DNA from: Trileptium ribeirensis
Taxonomy: Eukaryota > Nematoda > Enoplea > Enoplida > Thoracostomopsidae
Assembly (NCBI GenBank): GCA_030248225.1
Contig: JASANE010011530.1
Span: 1 to 64,000, forward strand
Direction: 5' to 3'
DNA: 64,000 nucleotides
Shown piece by piece: positions 10,152 to 22,984 of this stretch; the first letter of the stretch is position 1; each line of letters begins with the position of its first letter. The notes under the pieces were generated by a model that made no database searches, had not been told where the DNA came from, and was given only the letters and a program-made list of their open reading frames with translations. The position numbers were made by a program, and so were the translations under genes.

Positions 10152-10291
10152 GCACTCGTGAAATAGCATTTTTGCACGCAATCGCAGCTGCAGGAGTGGC
10201 ACATACTGTCACGCGTGACTGCAGCGCTGGCCTAATCGATAAATGCGGTTGTGATATGTCGTTACGTGGTGAAAGCGGCCGTGGATTTCAG
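10152..10291 (+). CDS. Wnt4: Wnt4-like gene, internal coding exon
   Basis: Acceptor TTTGTTCCAG ends at 10151; donor CAG|GTTAGA follows 10291. The exon starts with the last two bases of a Gly codon (G|GC) and encodes TREIAFLHAI, then AGVAHTVTRDC, then KCGCD, the conserved Wnt segment before the WxGCSDN motif. The position of the intron before TREIAF is the usual Wnt one. It contributes 46 residues in phase with the exon at 14,646. The exons carrying the signal peptide and the RRWNCS motif were not found upstream and are probably beyond base 1. Confidence 0.9.
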
Positions 10292-10984
10292 GTTAGACTT
10301 CAATTAATCAATTTGCGCTATCTCTATGAGTGGCTCTCCACACAAAAACTTCAACCTACCTCGTGTTCCTAAAGCGCCTCATGTGATAAATACCATTTAC
10401 CGTCCAAACTACTACTTAAAAGTCTTAAATTTTAACGTAGGTAAATTGTCCAAACACTTAACACGTCTAAACAATTTTAACGTAGGTTCTCGATAAGATA
10501 GCGTTCAAAACATGTACAAAAAAGTGTATTCCTGAATGGAATAAAAAATATAGACATATAATTATATAAGTTATATATATATATATATCTATATATTAAT
10601 AAATTATAATAGGTATAATTTGGCAAGATGCGAATTAGTTTGAAATTTATGCTCGAACAGAAAGGATTGTTCGCTCTCTGCCTGAATCAGACGCAACAGA
10701 GACAAATGTTAATACCAATATTATACAAATCCAGGGTGGTCCCGTCCAGACCGATCTTGTTCAGGTTCGCTTTGTGCCGGGCTTCCGGAGCAGTGGAGTT
10801 GGAAAGAAGTACCCCGTTTGGCCAGTTGTGATCTCTACTGCCAACTGGCCCTAAAACGCGACTCCTTCACCGGCGGAACTCTGATGTCGAGATTTTTGGC
10901 AAAAAACAATTATACAGCTCACTCGTGTTCTTGGACCACCATATCGAGGTCCCCAACTTCCCAGACCACCGACTTATACCACAA

Positions 10985-13330
10985 AACAAGGGCGTAGCCG
11001 GAGGGGGGGTGCGGGAGTCGTGACACCGACCCCCCCCCCCCGCCCTTTGGTTCAACCATTAAACAAAAATTTTTTTGAATGATTCCGGCTGAAAATCATG
11101 TCGGAAATTGTGGTAAATCTAGCCTCTCCCGCACTAGAAAACAATTACTTTCAACCGTATTTTTGACCAAATTTCACATTTTTGTATAAAAATTCGCTAT
11201 TTTGGCAACAATTGCATTTTTACTTGTTTACGGCGTCCTTAATATATATACCAATTCTTATTCCGGGCTAAGAAATGCAATTTCATTGAAACTTTCTCCG
11301 CTCGTACACGGTTAACTCGCACGGACGTAGCCAGAAACTTCTCCACGGGGGGGGGGGCACTGGGTTTCCTAGGGGGGCACAGAGTAAAATCTAAAGGCGC
11401 GCATAAACGCAAGCATATTCGTAAGTGTGCTTTATGCTCAATTCCGTATACTCACTAGATGCATATCCGACCAATCAAGTTGAGATGCCTAATGAATACA
11501 GGAATGACGTTTCTAAACTTTGCAGTATCGTAATGTCAGATTCCGTGTCTATGTCTATTTGGTAGGGAAACTAGTCATGAATGGCAGCTAGTCATATGAA
11601 ACAATCAAAATAAACTATACATACCTATGCTTCGCTTGAACCGTTGTGTTTCCTGCCAAGTGTCTTGGTTCACGACTATGGCTGGTTTTGGACTATGGCT
11701 GTTAAGATGTTTTCTACATTCGGGTAGTATCTTCAATTGTGCATGCGGCACAGCATCGACAAGTCATTTGCGAAATTTAGTAACCATCGTTTGTTGCAAT
11801 AGTTACAGAAAACGGAAATTGCATTTTTGAAATTAATATCTGAATGGACCTATGGTAATACATCCAACTGCATAAGGCATAAAATAATCCCAAGTGGTAA
11901 CGTCTGCCAGGTATAATCAACGAAGTTATGCCAAAAATTAAAAAATTCGCGCGCAGCGAAGTGACAAACGCAAATTTTGGACCAAATGTATAAATATCAG
12001 AACTGTTTTCTTTCTGTTTCTTGGGAATATTGGCACCGATTTAGATAATATATATATTCACAAAGGTTGTAAGCCTTGGAGCAGATATCTGCTATATACT
12101 AGTCACTTACCGCTAAGAATATATAAATATTGTGTGTAATTTTTGCTCCAAAACTACTGAAATATTTTAGTGTGTGTTTTTCAACTAGGTTGTGTCTAAA
12201 CGTCTATACATGTAAAATTGCCTGCAGTGCCAAAAATCTAATGCACATCAGCATCTGGGTTTCAAGCCGGGGGAAGGCAAGATCCCCCCTTGTTGCCTCG
12301 CCCCCCAGCTCGGAGCTGGGGGCCCTCCAGCACACTCCCCCCTTATTTTCGGACCCTAGGGAGAGGCCAGCCTCGTCGGCATATTTTGCACTACCGGTAC
12401 ACTTTTCTCCACTGGGGGAAGGGGAGGCGTAACCCCTAACTTTTGCACTCCGCGGATGGGGTGGAGATCGTCACCCCAGGGGGTACCCCCAACCCCTGTC
12501 GCCGGCGTATGGTCTAGTACCTGCCAGACCCCCCTCCCCCACTTTTAACATATTTCCGCCGCCCCTGGTTTGGTAAGCCTAGTGTTTTGAAATGAACGTG
12601 AGAACTATCTCGCAGAGCTTTAAAGTTAAACAGAATATAATATCGTACCTGAAACCAAACGTACCTTTCTCTCCGCGAGGTGCCCGGGGCACTAACTACG
12701 TCAATAAAATTGTCCATTTCATATCAAATATAAAAATATATAAGTTTACAAAGTTATTATAATGTTATGCAAAAAACATATCTATCGTAAGAAACATCGC
12801 AAACATATATCGCAAAAAACAAGTATAGCAACATATGTACAAAAATGGGCGTGTTACACGTAGAATCAATAATATATATATATAATGTAATGGACAACAA
12901 TGTAAAGCTTGTTGTGCCATTTGCTGAAGGTTTTAATTCATCTGAGCTGAATTCCGATTCTGGTTTACTCGGCGTGGTATACATCTGATTTTTGCTTAAT
13001 AGTAACATTGATTGATCTTTTTAAGGTCCATTTTACAATAGTCCATCCCGTCCTCTGATCAATCCCATACCCATTGGCTGTCCTCCCGTTGTCAAGCTCC
13101 ATGGGGGGGGGGGCACGGATGGTCGCAGGGGGGGCACGGCCCCCCATGCCCCCCCTTGGCTACGCCCCTGTTAACTCGTAGAAATGTGCATCACCGACTG
13201 ACATGCCCTCCTGGACCCCGCTTTCACATTTCTGAGCACGACCCCCACCCCCAACCCCCCACTTTCATGTACCCACTGTGGGCCACGACCCCACCTTTTA
13301 AAATTTCTGGCTACGCCCTTGCCCCACAAC
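10985..13330. repeat. Cluster of C-run/G-run repeats with a CGTAGCC motif
   Basis: Segments near 10,990-11,045, 11,325-11,385, 12,265-12,560 and 13,100-13,330 each combine runs of 7-13 G or C with GGGCGTAGCC, GGACGTAGCC or GGCTACGCCC in either orientation. This looks like several diverged copies or fragments of one dispersed element family. Individual borders cannot be drawn by eye. Confidence 0.5.
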
Positions 13331-14082
13331 ACATGTTCTAGGATAATAAATACACACCGCATCGATGTTCATGACTAAATTCGGACACCCATCACGCCAC
13401 AGCTTCATGATGCAATATTTCACGCCACGACCGTTCATATACCACTATTTGAGACCCCTCCAGGTTCCTTGGGGATCGAAAATATTGCAAAATTTCGAAA
13501 AATTTTTCAAAAATGTTTGCCTACCCCAGAAACCTCGGGTTTCTGAAATAGTGATCCAAGAACCTGCGGAGTTCTGAATTTAGTAATTCATGAACTGGTG
13601 GGGTGTAAATTGAAAATCCACTAACATGGGTGGGGTATAATAAGTCTGCAATCAGTCGTCCAAGGACCTGGCAGGTGTGGATGTGGTGGTCCAAGAACAC
13701 AAAGTGGGTGAAATCCTGGGGGAAGGGGTATCGGCGAAAACGACCGCGTTGTACCGCGGACCATAAATATAGAAAGCTGAAGAGTGTCACAAGCTAAAGT
13801 AGAAATGGACATCGTCAACTCTTGCTGAAACAAATCGGTTAATGAAACAGACGTTTTTATAATGGCGTTTCAATATCTTTATCATAATAGGATTATAATA
13901 GCTGTCAACTATTATGTTTGAAAACCATAAAACTTGTTATTGGGCTGAATATTAATGTGTCATGAAAAATGTGAGCAACTGAAAGAATTTAATGTGATAG
14001 TAAAATTATATTCGATTTATGTTGCTCCTTAAAAATAAGTCGTACTTAAATTTTTCTGCTTCGGATTGTAGTTGACATATTA

Positions 14083-14590
14083 TGCGGCGTTCACGTTATA
14101 ATGTCTCCAACGTTTGGAAACTATGTACACCGCACAGTATCAGGTACACTGTCGACAGTAGGGTGTCATAGACACCCTCATGTTTTTATTAATTTTTTCA
14201 AAGGTCACCTAGGGGTATTGTCACTTCTCGACAGTGTCAAGCACACCATGTCCTGTTGAAGTTTTATTGGCAGTGTGCGGCATTATTTCATCAACGTTCA
14301 TCCGGCCTAGATACAAATATCGAGAATTTCAAAAAACTACACAGAATAGTTGCCTAATGAACCGCATTAGCTACAGGAGATATCCGTTGCAGCAGTTAGT
14401 TCGCGCCAAATTGATAGCTAAGTTTGTGTGCGACACTGTAAAGAAAAAATGTGGTAGATAGGCTTCTGTCGTACAGCCTCGGAAATTGAGTTACAGTAAT
14501 GGTGTCACCCTGACAGTCTAAATGGTAGGGTCACGACTACAGGTGGTCAAAAGTTCCAAACGGCGGGGACATTATGACGTGAACGCCGCA
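14083..14590. mobile_element. Non-autonomous DNA transposon with perfect terminal inverted repeats
   Basis: The left end TGCGGCGTTCACGT is the exact reverse complement of the right end ACGTGAACGCCGCA, and the similarity continues inward (TATAATGTCTCC against GGGGACATTATG). Length 508 bp with no transposase. The single open frame inside (75 aa) shows no homology I recognise. The target duplication is not obvious. It ends 55 bp before the next Wnt exon. Confidence 0.8.
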
Positions 14591-14645
14591 ATAGTTCTTT
14601 GTAATATGGCATGCAAAACTGCTTAATGTTTTATTACTATTTCAG

Positions 14646-14786
14646 TGGGGCGGCTGCTCAGACAACATCCATTACAGCATTTTATTTTCGAAAAAATTTG
14701 TGGATGCCCACGAACGACGCAAGAAGCAATCCAAGGACCATTACCTGATGAATCTTCATAATAACGAAGCTGGACGGAAGGTACTG
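14646..14786 (+). CDS. Wnt4: Wnt4-like gene, internal coding exon
   Basis: Acceptor TACTATTTCAG ends at 14645; donor CTG|GTAAGT follows 14786. 47 complete codons, phase 0 at both ends. It begins WGGCSDNI (Wnt W-x-GCSDN motif), continues [10 protein letters not shown], and ends [14 protein letters not shown], the conserved Wnt sequence; [10 protein letters not shown] is a close match to Wnt4 proteins. Upstream it joins GFQ of the previous exon, giving the GFQW junction usual in Wnts. Confidence 0.93.
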
Positions 14787-15184
14787 GTAAGTCTTTGTTC
14801 GAAAACAGCGCACCTTGAGCCTGTCATTGTATAGCGTATATCTGTAACTAAACAATGCTCAAGGATGTAAGGTCGCAGAAGAATACATTCACATATCTAG
14901 TCTGTTCATGTTTGCACCGTAAAAAGACTGAGTTAAATTCGACTGCATTGAGCGATTCAGTATACGAACGATACAGGTTTAGGCTGAGCCATAAGTGACT
15001 AATTTTTGTAGTGAGGAAACGACCGTCCGACTGGATCAAATTATTACACACAGTTTTTAGAGTTTAGAAATAAGAATATGCGTACATTGCGCAACTATAT
15101 AAAATTTATGTGATAATTTAATAACCAGAGTCAAGCTCAACAAGGTCTTCTTTCCCCGCCGACTTTGCGGTGCCCGTTCCCACC

Positions 15185-15217
<33 letters not shown>

Positions 15218-16228
15218 TAGGGATTTCGTTAATCCATTCGTGCGCGTCAATAATTAGGTGACGAGGCATTTGGCTATCTCGTCTAGGCCAGCATAGTCAT
15301 TATGGATTAATTGTCCCTGATCTGGGCTGGCCACGTTTTCCCTTTTTAATGAGATGCAGCAAATCAGGGCGTTTCCAGAAGAACCCAACATCCAGAACTC
15401 CCCGCCGTTAAGCTAAAGGAGCCGCTTCACAAGTCAGTACCATAGTGTTACCGCGAAATCACTACTATCGTTTGTTCCCCACCGTCTTTCGCGCATCCTG
15501 TACGGACATAGCGGCGCTACTGAACCGGCAGTTAAGGAACGGAGTTACCGAGTGTCGTTCTTAATGCCATCTTCGCCCCCTTCTGGCGCCGAATGTTCTT
15601 TTGTAGAATGATTCAACGCATTCGATGCTAATTTCCAGTGATCTTAACACCAATAACTTCCTTAGGCCCTTTGATATTCCGAGGTCGGCCAATAGTCTGT
15701 CTGATTTTCTTGACATGGCGCCTCTATATGAGATAATTAGGGCTCCAAAGGTCACGGAGGTAATTGCACACCTTCTATTATCGCTGTTGCTGTTGATTTT
15801 CACCCACGAGGTGATCTCGTCATTATCGTAATATTGCACCTTAGAGCTATATGCCCTTGATAATGCCCCCGGTTCATTGGTGGACACTATTGTGGTGTCT
15901 ATTACGTATCCTCTACCGTTTTTGCAAGCCACAATGTCCGGTTTTCGGAGACCAGCCATGGTTGGAATTCTGGGCTCGACCAATACAGAGAATTTCGTTT
16001 TCACCAGATTGTTTGTTAGCATTTTTGTTGTGTTATCATGCCTTTTGACCCTCTTGTCATGGACTCGATCGCATTTCTGCAATATATGTCCGAGGGTTTC
16101 TTCATATGTCCGTGGCCGGAGCCGGCGTCACACATAGGTATCACCTGGTTGCCTCTGTTAGCTCTACTTCGTGTTGGCCATAGGTTGCCCCTAATCTTAG
16201 CGTCTTTGCAAACCGTCTACCATCAAAA

Positions 16229-16262
<34 letters not shown>

Positions 16263-16274
16263 GTTGTATTCACT

Positions 16275-16307
<33 letters not shown>

Positions 16308-17754
16308 CTTAGATTGCAAATCTTAGATAACAAAAATATTAATTTAAGCTCGTTAACTCGTTAAACTCGTACGCGGCAACGTTAAATTTATGCGTGTTAC
16401 GTGTGACAGCCCCGTTGTCGGATCTCCAAAGGACTCCACAGTAGGTGGCTAGAAACCCATTATATTAGGTCAAGAGCTATTTACTGCGGTAAAGCGAAAA
16501 GTGATATACATGTTCCGAAACTTACATAGGTACAGTTACAGAAAGAAATAAAAGTAAATTCTTTCGCAAATCACTCATGAAAGATGCATGAATAGCATTT
16601 AAACAGCATTTGCCAATGTACTAGTAATTTTTGCAAACTGTTCGTAACTAATTCGCGAACGATTCAAGAGAAATATGTTTTTATATCTGTTCGTAACTAT
16701 AAGCTACTGTTTCAGAGTTTACGTCCTTAGCAAATGAAACTAAAGTTTGCCAGGCCGGTTATTATATATAAGATTGTTTTCATTGTGGGGTATCATTTAC
16801 AAGATACGTTGTCTTCTCTAGCGCGTAAACATTGACAGTGGCATGAATTTAAAAATTGCTTTCAGACAGGTCGTAAGTGGCATTCCAGCATTTGAAATCG
16901 GACCACATTTGTAGACGCGGGATAGTGGGCTAGTGGTTTTCCCAATCAATGTCTCTTATAATCTCCTAAATTAATTACAATGGCCATTAAGTAATTACGC
17001 GGGCACAATTACCCTCCCAAATACTAGGCCCATCACAAACGTTGCCTCTGGCTACGCTTGATTCGGACGCGTATGCTTTCGTTTTATTCAGCGCCATTCT
17101 GAATTTAGTATTAATGGCACTATAACTAGTCAGAAACTACGAACGACAGTTTGGATTAAACGATCAGCCGCCTATAACGGTATTAGCTGGAATCCCGTTG
17201 TGAATCGTCCGTATACATAGGCCGCATTATACAGTGGCGTACATAATTCCTGTTCGTTTGTCAAAATAACGAATGGAATCGTGCAAGAATTCACGTTCAC
17301 ATTTTTGTACCACCGCTACTTGGACTTTAGCAAACGCGAGTTAGGGGTTCTGTGATGTACGAACGCAATTTATGTGCACATTTCTTCAATTTGCCAAATT
17401 GTCCGAGTTCATCATATGATATGCTGAATCGGGCAGCTGTGTTCGTGGTCTATAAACAAAGATATGCCATCAAAAACACAATTGGAAACGTGTTGTCAAG
17501 CAAACATGGTTACTAAATTGTGATCTCATGCATTACCACGAACAGCGTCTGTGTGTTGCTGTATCGCAGATCGTTACCGCATACATAAGGGAAAAACGCT
17601 ATTTGCGTGTGTTCATCGCTTCGAAGATCGTGACATGACCTGACAGAATAACAACCCAGGTGTACGCGCCTAAAGTAGACTCACGTATTAGAGCAATTTT
17701 TAAAGTGCACATTTCATGCACTACAGTGATGGATGAAAGTGTATATATTTTCAG
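14787..17754 (+). other. Wnt4 intron
   Basis: About 3 kb. It holds an opposite-strand R2-type retrotransposon fragment (about 15,120-16,330); I see nothing else coding. Confidence 0.8.
15120..16330 (-). mobile_element. 5'-truncated, decayed R2-type non-LTR retrotransposon (restriction-like endonuclease end)
   Basis: The minus-strand open frame 16,082-15,561 encodes the end of a site-specific non-LTR polyprotein: GHILQKC..H (the second half of a CCHC-like knuckle), then GLRKPDIVA followed by GYVIDTTIV, the PD..D arrangement of the R2/NeSL/CRE restriction-like endonuclease, then a C-terminal region ending in a basic tail. The preceding segment is split over two frames: C-x-A-x-SGH and LWPTRSRANRG are readable near 16,100-16,190, but only after a frame shift. 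The reverse transcriptase is missing. About 440 bp of apparent 3' UTR follow the stop. It is a dead copy antisense to Wnt4. Confidence 0.7.
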
Positions 17755-18222
17755 GCAATCGAGCGAAACATGCGCATCATGTGCCGTTGTCACGGTGTGT
17801 CAGGGTCGTGCGAAATGCGGACGTGTTGGAAGAAAATGCCCACATTTCGGCAAGTTGGCGCACTTTTGAAAGATAAATTTGACGGTGCAACTCAAGTGCG
17901 TTTCGTAAGCGAAAACGCTCGAATGTACTTAGCGCCAGTCCATCGACAATTTAAACATCAAACAGAAGAAGATCTGGTCTATCTCTGGCGTTCACCTAAT
18001 TTTTGCGTCCGAAACGAGACTTTGGGAATATTAGGCACATCAGGCCGGGTCTGTAACGTTAGCTCGCGAGCGATTGACGGCTGCGAGTTGCTTTGTTGTG
18101 ATCGCGGATTTCGGACTGCAGTCGAGCTAAGAACCGAACGATGTCATTGTAAATTTCATTGGTGCTGCGAAGTCAAATGTCGCCCGTGTCAAAGAAGGGT
18201 CGACGTCCATACATGCATTTAA
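17755..18222 (+). CDS. Wnt4: Wnt4-like gene, terminal coding exon
   Basis: Acceptor ATATTTTCAG ends at 17754; phase 0; TAA at 18220-18222. 155 residues. It starts [19 protein letters not shown]: the Ser in CHGVSGSC is the conserved site that is lipid-modified by Porcupine in secreted Wnts. [18 protein letters not shown], then TEEDLVYL and SPNFC follow, and the tail has [30 protein letters not shown] and VHTC with the usual cysteine spacing. FDGAT and DLVYL..SP.FC favour the Wnt4 subfamily over Wnt16 or others. Two N-glycosylation sequons are present (NET, NVS). Full-length C-terminus, no breaks. Confidence 0.95.
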   Translation, partial: AIERNMRIMCRCHGVSGSCEMRTCWKKMPTFRQVGALLKDKFDGATQVRFVSENARMYLAPVHRQFKHQTEEDLVYLWRSPNFCVRNETLGILGTSGRVCNVSSRAIDGCELLCCDRGFRTAVELRTERCHCKFHWCCEVKCRPCQRRVDVHTCI

Positions 18223-18713
18223 TCTCACCGTGTCAGTGACAAGATTGGCATTCCCGATTTTAAGGAACATCTAATATTGGGATCCTTTATTTCAACTTAC
18301 GATCAGCGCTATTACGCTACAAAACGGCAATCCGTTTATTTACAACAAGGTTGCCGTGCTTTATGTTTATTCGTCTTGTCACGAAGCTTTCCCATAACCA
18401 TCAAATACAAGCCGTGACTAAGTTAGCCCAGGGCTCGCCTGAAACGATACGTAACCAAGGCTATATATTCCAGTTCATCTCAATCTTAATATTCTTGCGT
18501 TTTAGCTATCAATCATGCCTACAGATATGACTAATGATGAGAGAACATTGTATTATTGTACTGATATAACATCGAAGCTATAGAATATTGTCTTCGCATC
18601 TGGATTCGACATGCGGTCAGCTTTAAAACCCGAAAGAAGCGACAAAATGATCTAGTTTTCAGATAAATACGAATAATAATCGAATTTTAGTCAAGATCGA
18701 CTTATATTTTCAC

Positions 18714-18859
18714 TACACTGCAAAAACGTTGAGCCAAATTTGGCTCACGGTTGAGCACCCGGGGGCCCTCGTACGATTTGATCTAGGCCCCAGGTGGTGC
18801 AGAATGAGCCAAAATTGGCTCATTATGAGCAAATTTGGCTCAATGATTTTTAGAGTGTA
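18714..18859. mobile_element. 146-bp MITE with TACACTGCAAAAAC-type ends
   Basis: Left end TACACTGCAAAAAC, right end ATTTTTAGAGTGTA (near inverted repeat), with inner inverted copies of TTGAGCCAAATTTGGCTCA. Likely TA target duplication included in the ends. No coding capacity. Confidence 0.75.
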
Positions 18860-19083
18860 CTAGCAAAATCTCAATATATAATTTTGATTTTTTTTATAAA
18901 CCATCATATTAATATTTTATAGCGTTACTCGATGTAAACTGTAAAAAAAATGATCATGAACCGAAGTTGATAAAGCCCTGATGTTTAGTCGTCTTTAGTA
19001 CGATGTAAAATCGTGTTAAAGATTTACAGCTTTTCTGCGACACCGATATCGCATTATTATTTCACAGGCAATTTGGTTGACTT

Positions 19084-19643
19084 GATTGGCATATACATCT
19101 GCTTACATAGATATTAACTCTAAATTTACGTGAAAATGGCTCCAAATTTTGTGAAACTAGTCCGATTTTTGATTTTTGATTGGCATATACATCTGCTTAC
19201 ATAGATATTAACTCTAAATTTACGTGAAAATGGCTTCAAATTTTGTGAAACTAGTCCGATTTTTGATTTTTGATTGGCATATACATCTGCTTACATAGAT
19301 ATTAACTCTAAATTTACGTGAAAATGGCTTCAAATTTTGTGAAACTAGTCCGATTTTTGATTTTTGATTGGCATATATATACATCTGCTTACATAGATAT
19401 TAACTCTAAATTTACGTGAAAATGGCTCCAAATTTTGTGAAACTAGTCCGATTTTTGATTTTTGATTGGCATATACATCTGCTTACATAGATATTAACTC
19501 TAAATTTACGTGAAAATGGCTCCAAATTTTGTGAAACTAGTCCGATTTTTGATTTTTGATTGGCATATACATCTGCTTACATAGATATTAACTCTAAATT
19601 TACGTGAAAATGGCTCCAAATTTTGTGAAACTAGTCCGATTTT
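19084..19643 (+). repeat. Six tandem copies of a 94-bp unit
   Basis: GATTGGCATATACATC starts at 19084, 19178, 19272, 19366, 19464 and 19558. Periods are 94 bp except one of 98, where a TATA insertion extends the ATATA run. Copies differ at only a few positions (for example GGCTCC/GGCTTC), so the array is recent or homogenised. Confidence 0.95.
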
Positions 19644-22600
19644 TCTCTGATATACCTATATAGATAATGAAAATTTGAGCGAATTTTGTCTCTTCTATAA
19701 AGCGTTTACAAGGAAAGAGACTAACAATATGGGAGACTCGGCTAATCCCGACGACTTTAAAAGTTGTTTTAATTTGCACATAAATATACAAGAATTTTAA
19801 GGAAAATCCCGACAAACGTACAAGTAATCCCGACAATATTGTTTAATCCGGGACAAGGACTTTAACGACACAGGGACAAGTTATATATAGGAACACTGTC
19901 GTTTGGGTGGGTACTGAGATAGTGGAATGGTTTCCTAAGTCCTGGTGCATATATATATCTAGCAAAATTTGATGTTATGACAACGGGTATCATTGTAAAC
20001 TTAAAATTTTGATAACAACTAACATAATGCATGCCTATTGCTTGATGGCAGAAATCCCTGTGGTTTAAAGCGCATCATTTGTTTCCTCCGGATATTTGAC
20101 CTATTAACAAGTTAAAAATTCATTCCCTTCCAGCGCGTGTTAAGTTTTATTAAAGGTACAGTAACGAATTAAACAAAAAAATATAGAGAAAACCTTGTTA
20201 TTGCACGGAATTGTTTTTACCTTGCAGAAATCGGTCACGTAGTGTACTGCATGAGTAAATTAAAGGTGCTCCCCTTCCACCCCCTTCTGTCACTAGCGAT
20301 TGGGGATCATTGGTTCGGCGTACTAGCCATCTGTCAACATACAAGCGAACGTAAGATTGGTGTTTTGGGCAACACATTCAAAACGTTAAGAAACAAAAAA
20401 ATTGCCCTACTAGCGATTACTTCTAAAACATTAGTAACCGATTTGTAACCCTTTGAAATTTGAACTGGAAAATTTTTAATTTATTATCGAACAAAATTCC
20501 CCCGTTTAATGTTTTAAAAGCTGCACATCACACGTAATGTTCTCTCTCGAACTACACGTAAAACGAGTAAACGAAAAGATGCGGAACGCAAGTTGCGACG
20601 TTGTGCATTGTCAAACCAATTCGAGGCCAAACAGCAAATAGGTGCATTGTGTTAGCGAACAGAAATTACCCCGATTTGCAATTAGTCGCTCTGTAGTCGC
20701 GAATGAAATTTTTTGAATTTGAAATTGGTTATTGCAATGACTATTTTATTTTCTAACAGCGTTTTGTACATTTTTCTAACAGTGTAGTTTAAGAACCAGC
20801 TTTTAGCAGCTTAAGTTTACTCATACATAGCGCTTTGACGCTGCGCTTATTTGCAATCTTGGAAAAGTCAAAGAACCCTAAAAGATTAAATCGGCTTAGC
20901 TGTTGGGTTTTTCAGATTAAGTGGTGGTGGCCCCTGGCAAAATTTTTGACTACACTACAATTAGTGAGAGATAAAAATCGAAAAATCTGTGATGTAAACG
21001 AAAACGGCACCCACCAAGCATGTTATGTAGGTTAGAGAAGATATATGAACACGCAAGTTAAATGCAAATTTTTGCTAGCTCGGCCCCTAGTGGGACTTCT
21101 CCCTAAATACATTATAATCATGTGGCGTATGTCCACGTCTGTTTTAAAAATTATCGTGCAATGATCTTTTTGACCATTATTCATGATCTAAATGAAACAG
21201 CGCAAGATCCAAATAAATACAAGCTTAGATGAGCATATGAGCTATGTGACACCATTTACAGCCTGGATTTTTCCTTCTACTATACAAACATATCATAGAT
21301 TCTATGACGAGTGCAACGATACGTTTCTATTAACCCTTTACTTCTTAAAGTGATACGTATTTCGTACAGCATGAATAAACTCTTGAGCCTGGATCGTTTT
21401 GGTGCGAGCCTTGTGCGCTAGCCACTACGCTGTATGGTAGCTGTTGTTCGGGTCCCTAACGAATTTTCCAATTCGAAAAAATAACAACGCACGCTTCGCC
21501 AAAAACTTAGTTTAGCGCATCGTTTTGAATTGCCCGCTGTGACAAATGTCACTTTAAGAACTATGGTGATCAAGCTATAACGCAGAATTTTTACACAGTG
21601 CACATATTAACTTTAGAACAATTCCACAAAAACAGAAAGCAATAGATTTGTCTGATTATTAGTACCCTAGCACTGTAAGGGAACCACAGGGAATTTTGAG
21701 CTTCCACAAGATTTCACTAGTTCTCTCAGGTCAAAAACCCCAGCTAAATTTTGGGTTCCCTCAGGAGAAGCCCCATCATCCACCAGGTATTTGGATGTGA
21801 CATCAAAACATCTAATCTCCAACTAACTTGGGGGAATATCACGAGGGTTTTTTGGTTCGCTAAGGTTGGAACTGTGAGGCGCCACCTGGAAGCAAAGAGG
21901 TAAAACTTTGATCCTATCGACAAACTATAGAAGGATGAACTGTGCATACGGGAAACGAAGTTTGATCCTTACAGGATTTTGTAGCTTACAAAAGGTTTTC
22001 GAAGTTGAACACTACTTTGCCAGCAATCGCAATTAATTGAAAGTTTTAATCAAAACTGGATCGTCTCGAGAACGTGTTTATAAATTTCAACACATACTTT
22101 AGTGCAGACAAATAAAACTCATATGCAATATTTTATTGTAATACATTAATTTTGCTCAGGAGGCGTAAATAGTAAAATACAGAATGCAAGGTGTTTCACA
22201 TTCTTATTCAAAAGACATGTTATGTCACATGGTGCATGGAGGGATTGTACAACTACTAAGTATTACACATACACGGAAAAGGAATTTGAACAAATATAAA
22301 ATCATGTGTTTCTTTAGGTATGTGATCTACGTAACTTGAGGTTAGGAACACCCCTTTATCAGCTAACCAGTTCATCAGAACCATAAACAATATGCAGTGA
22401 AGTGTAGAGACTGCACAATGCTGCTTAGTATATACAAAACATTTACTGTTGAACTTATAATTAGTATATAGCTTCATTATCCTCAAATATGTTCCCGTTC
22501 TCCAAACCAATTCCAAATTACCATACATTCGATATTGTCTCTAATCTTCAGAATTTCGGACTTCTCAAATTCTAAATGTATTGGGTACCCTTGTAAAATT

Positions 22601-22799
22601 AATCTTCAGTTTTGTCCTCAGGAATTTGGAAAGCCTCTCAGTTTGACTATGGTAAGCTTCGTTGTGAAACAACACATCAAAGATAGAGCAAAAATTCATG
22701 CTCTACATATCAAAGGGGACTAATACTACACATTAAAATGGTACACAAGTTGTTTGAAAACAGAATAAATTTAGTTTGCTGTGGATCATGTCAAACTGG

Positions 22800-22972
22800 A
22801 AAATGCACAACTATCAAAAGTGGAGGGGCACCAATATCAAACTGGAGGGGACACCAATATTACTCTTTAGGGGACACAAATATCAAGCTGGAGAGGGACA
22901 GACCAATATCAGGCTGGAGGGGGCACCAATATCAAACTCGAGGGGGACCAATATCAATAATGAGATTGCTGT
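22800..22972 (+). repeat. Minisatellite array 1, GGAGGGGCACCAATATCAAACT type
   Basis: About seven imperfect units of 21-28 bp built on GGAGGGGG-CACCAATATCAAACT. The same unit forms a second array at 25.2-25.7 kb. Confidence 0.9.
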
Positions 22973-22984
22973 AACAGATTATGT

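Larger units (their letters stand above)
10292..14645 (+). other. Wnt4 intron, repeat-rich
   Basis: 4.35 kb between two Wnt exons with no supported coding sequence. It contains AT dinucleotide tracts (about 10,570-10,600), a set of short G-run/C-run repeats sharing a GGCTACGCCC motif, and a 508-bp inverted-repeat element at its 3' end. Confidence 0.8.
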
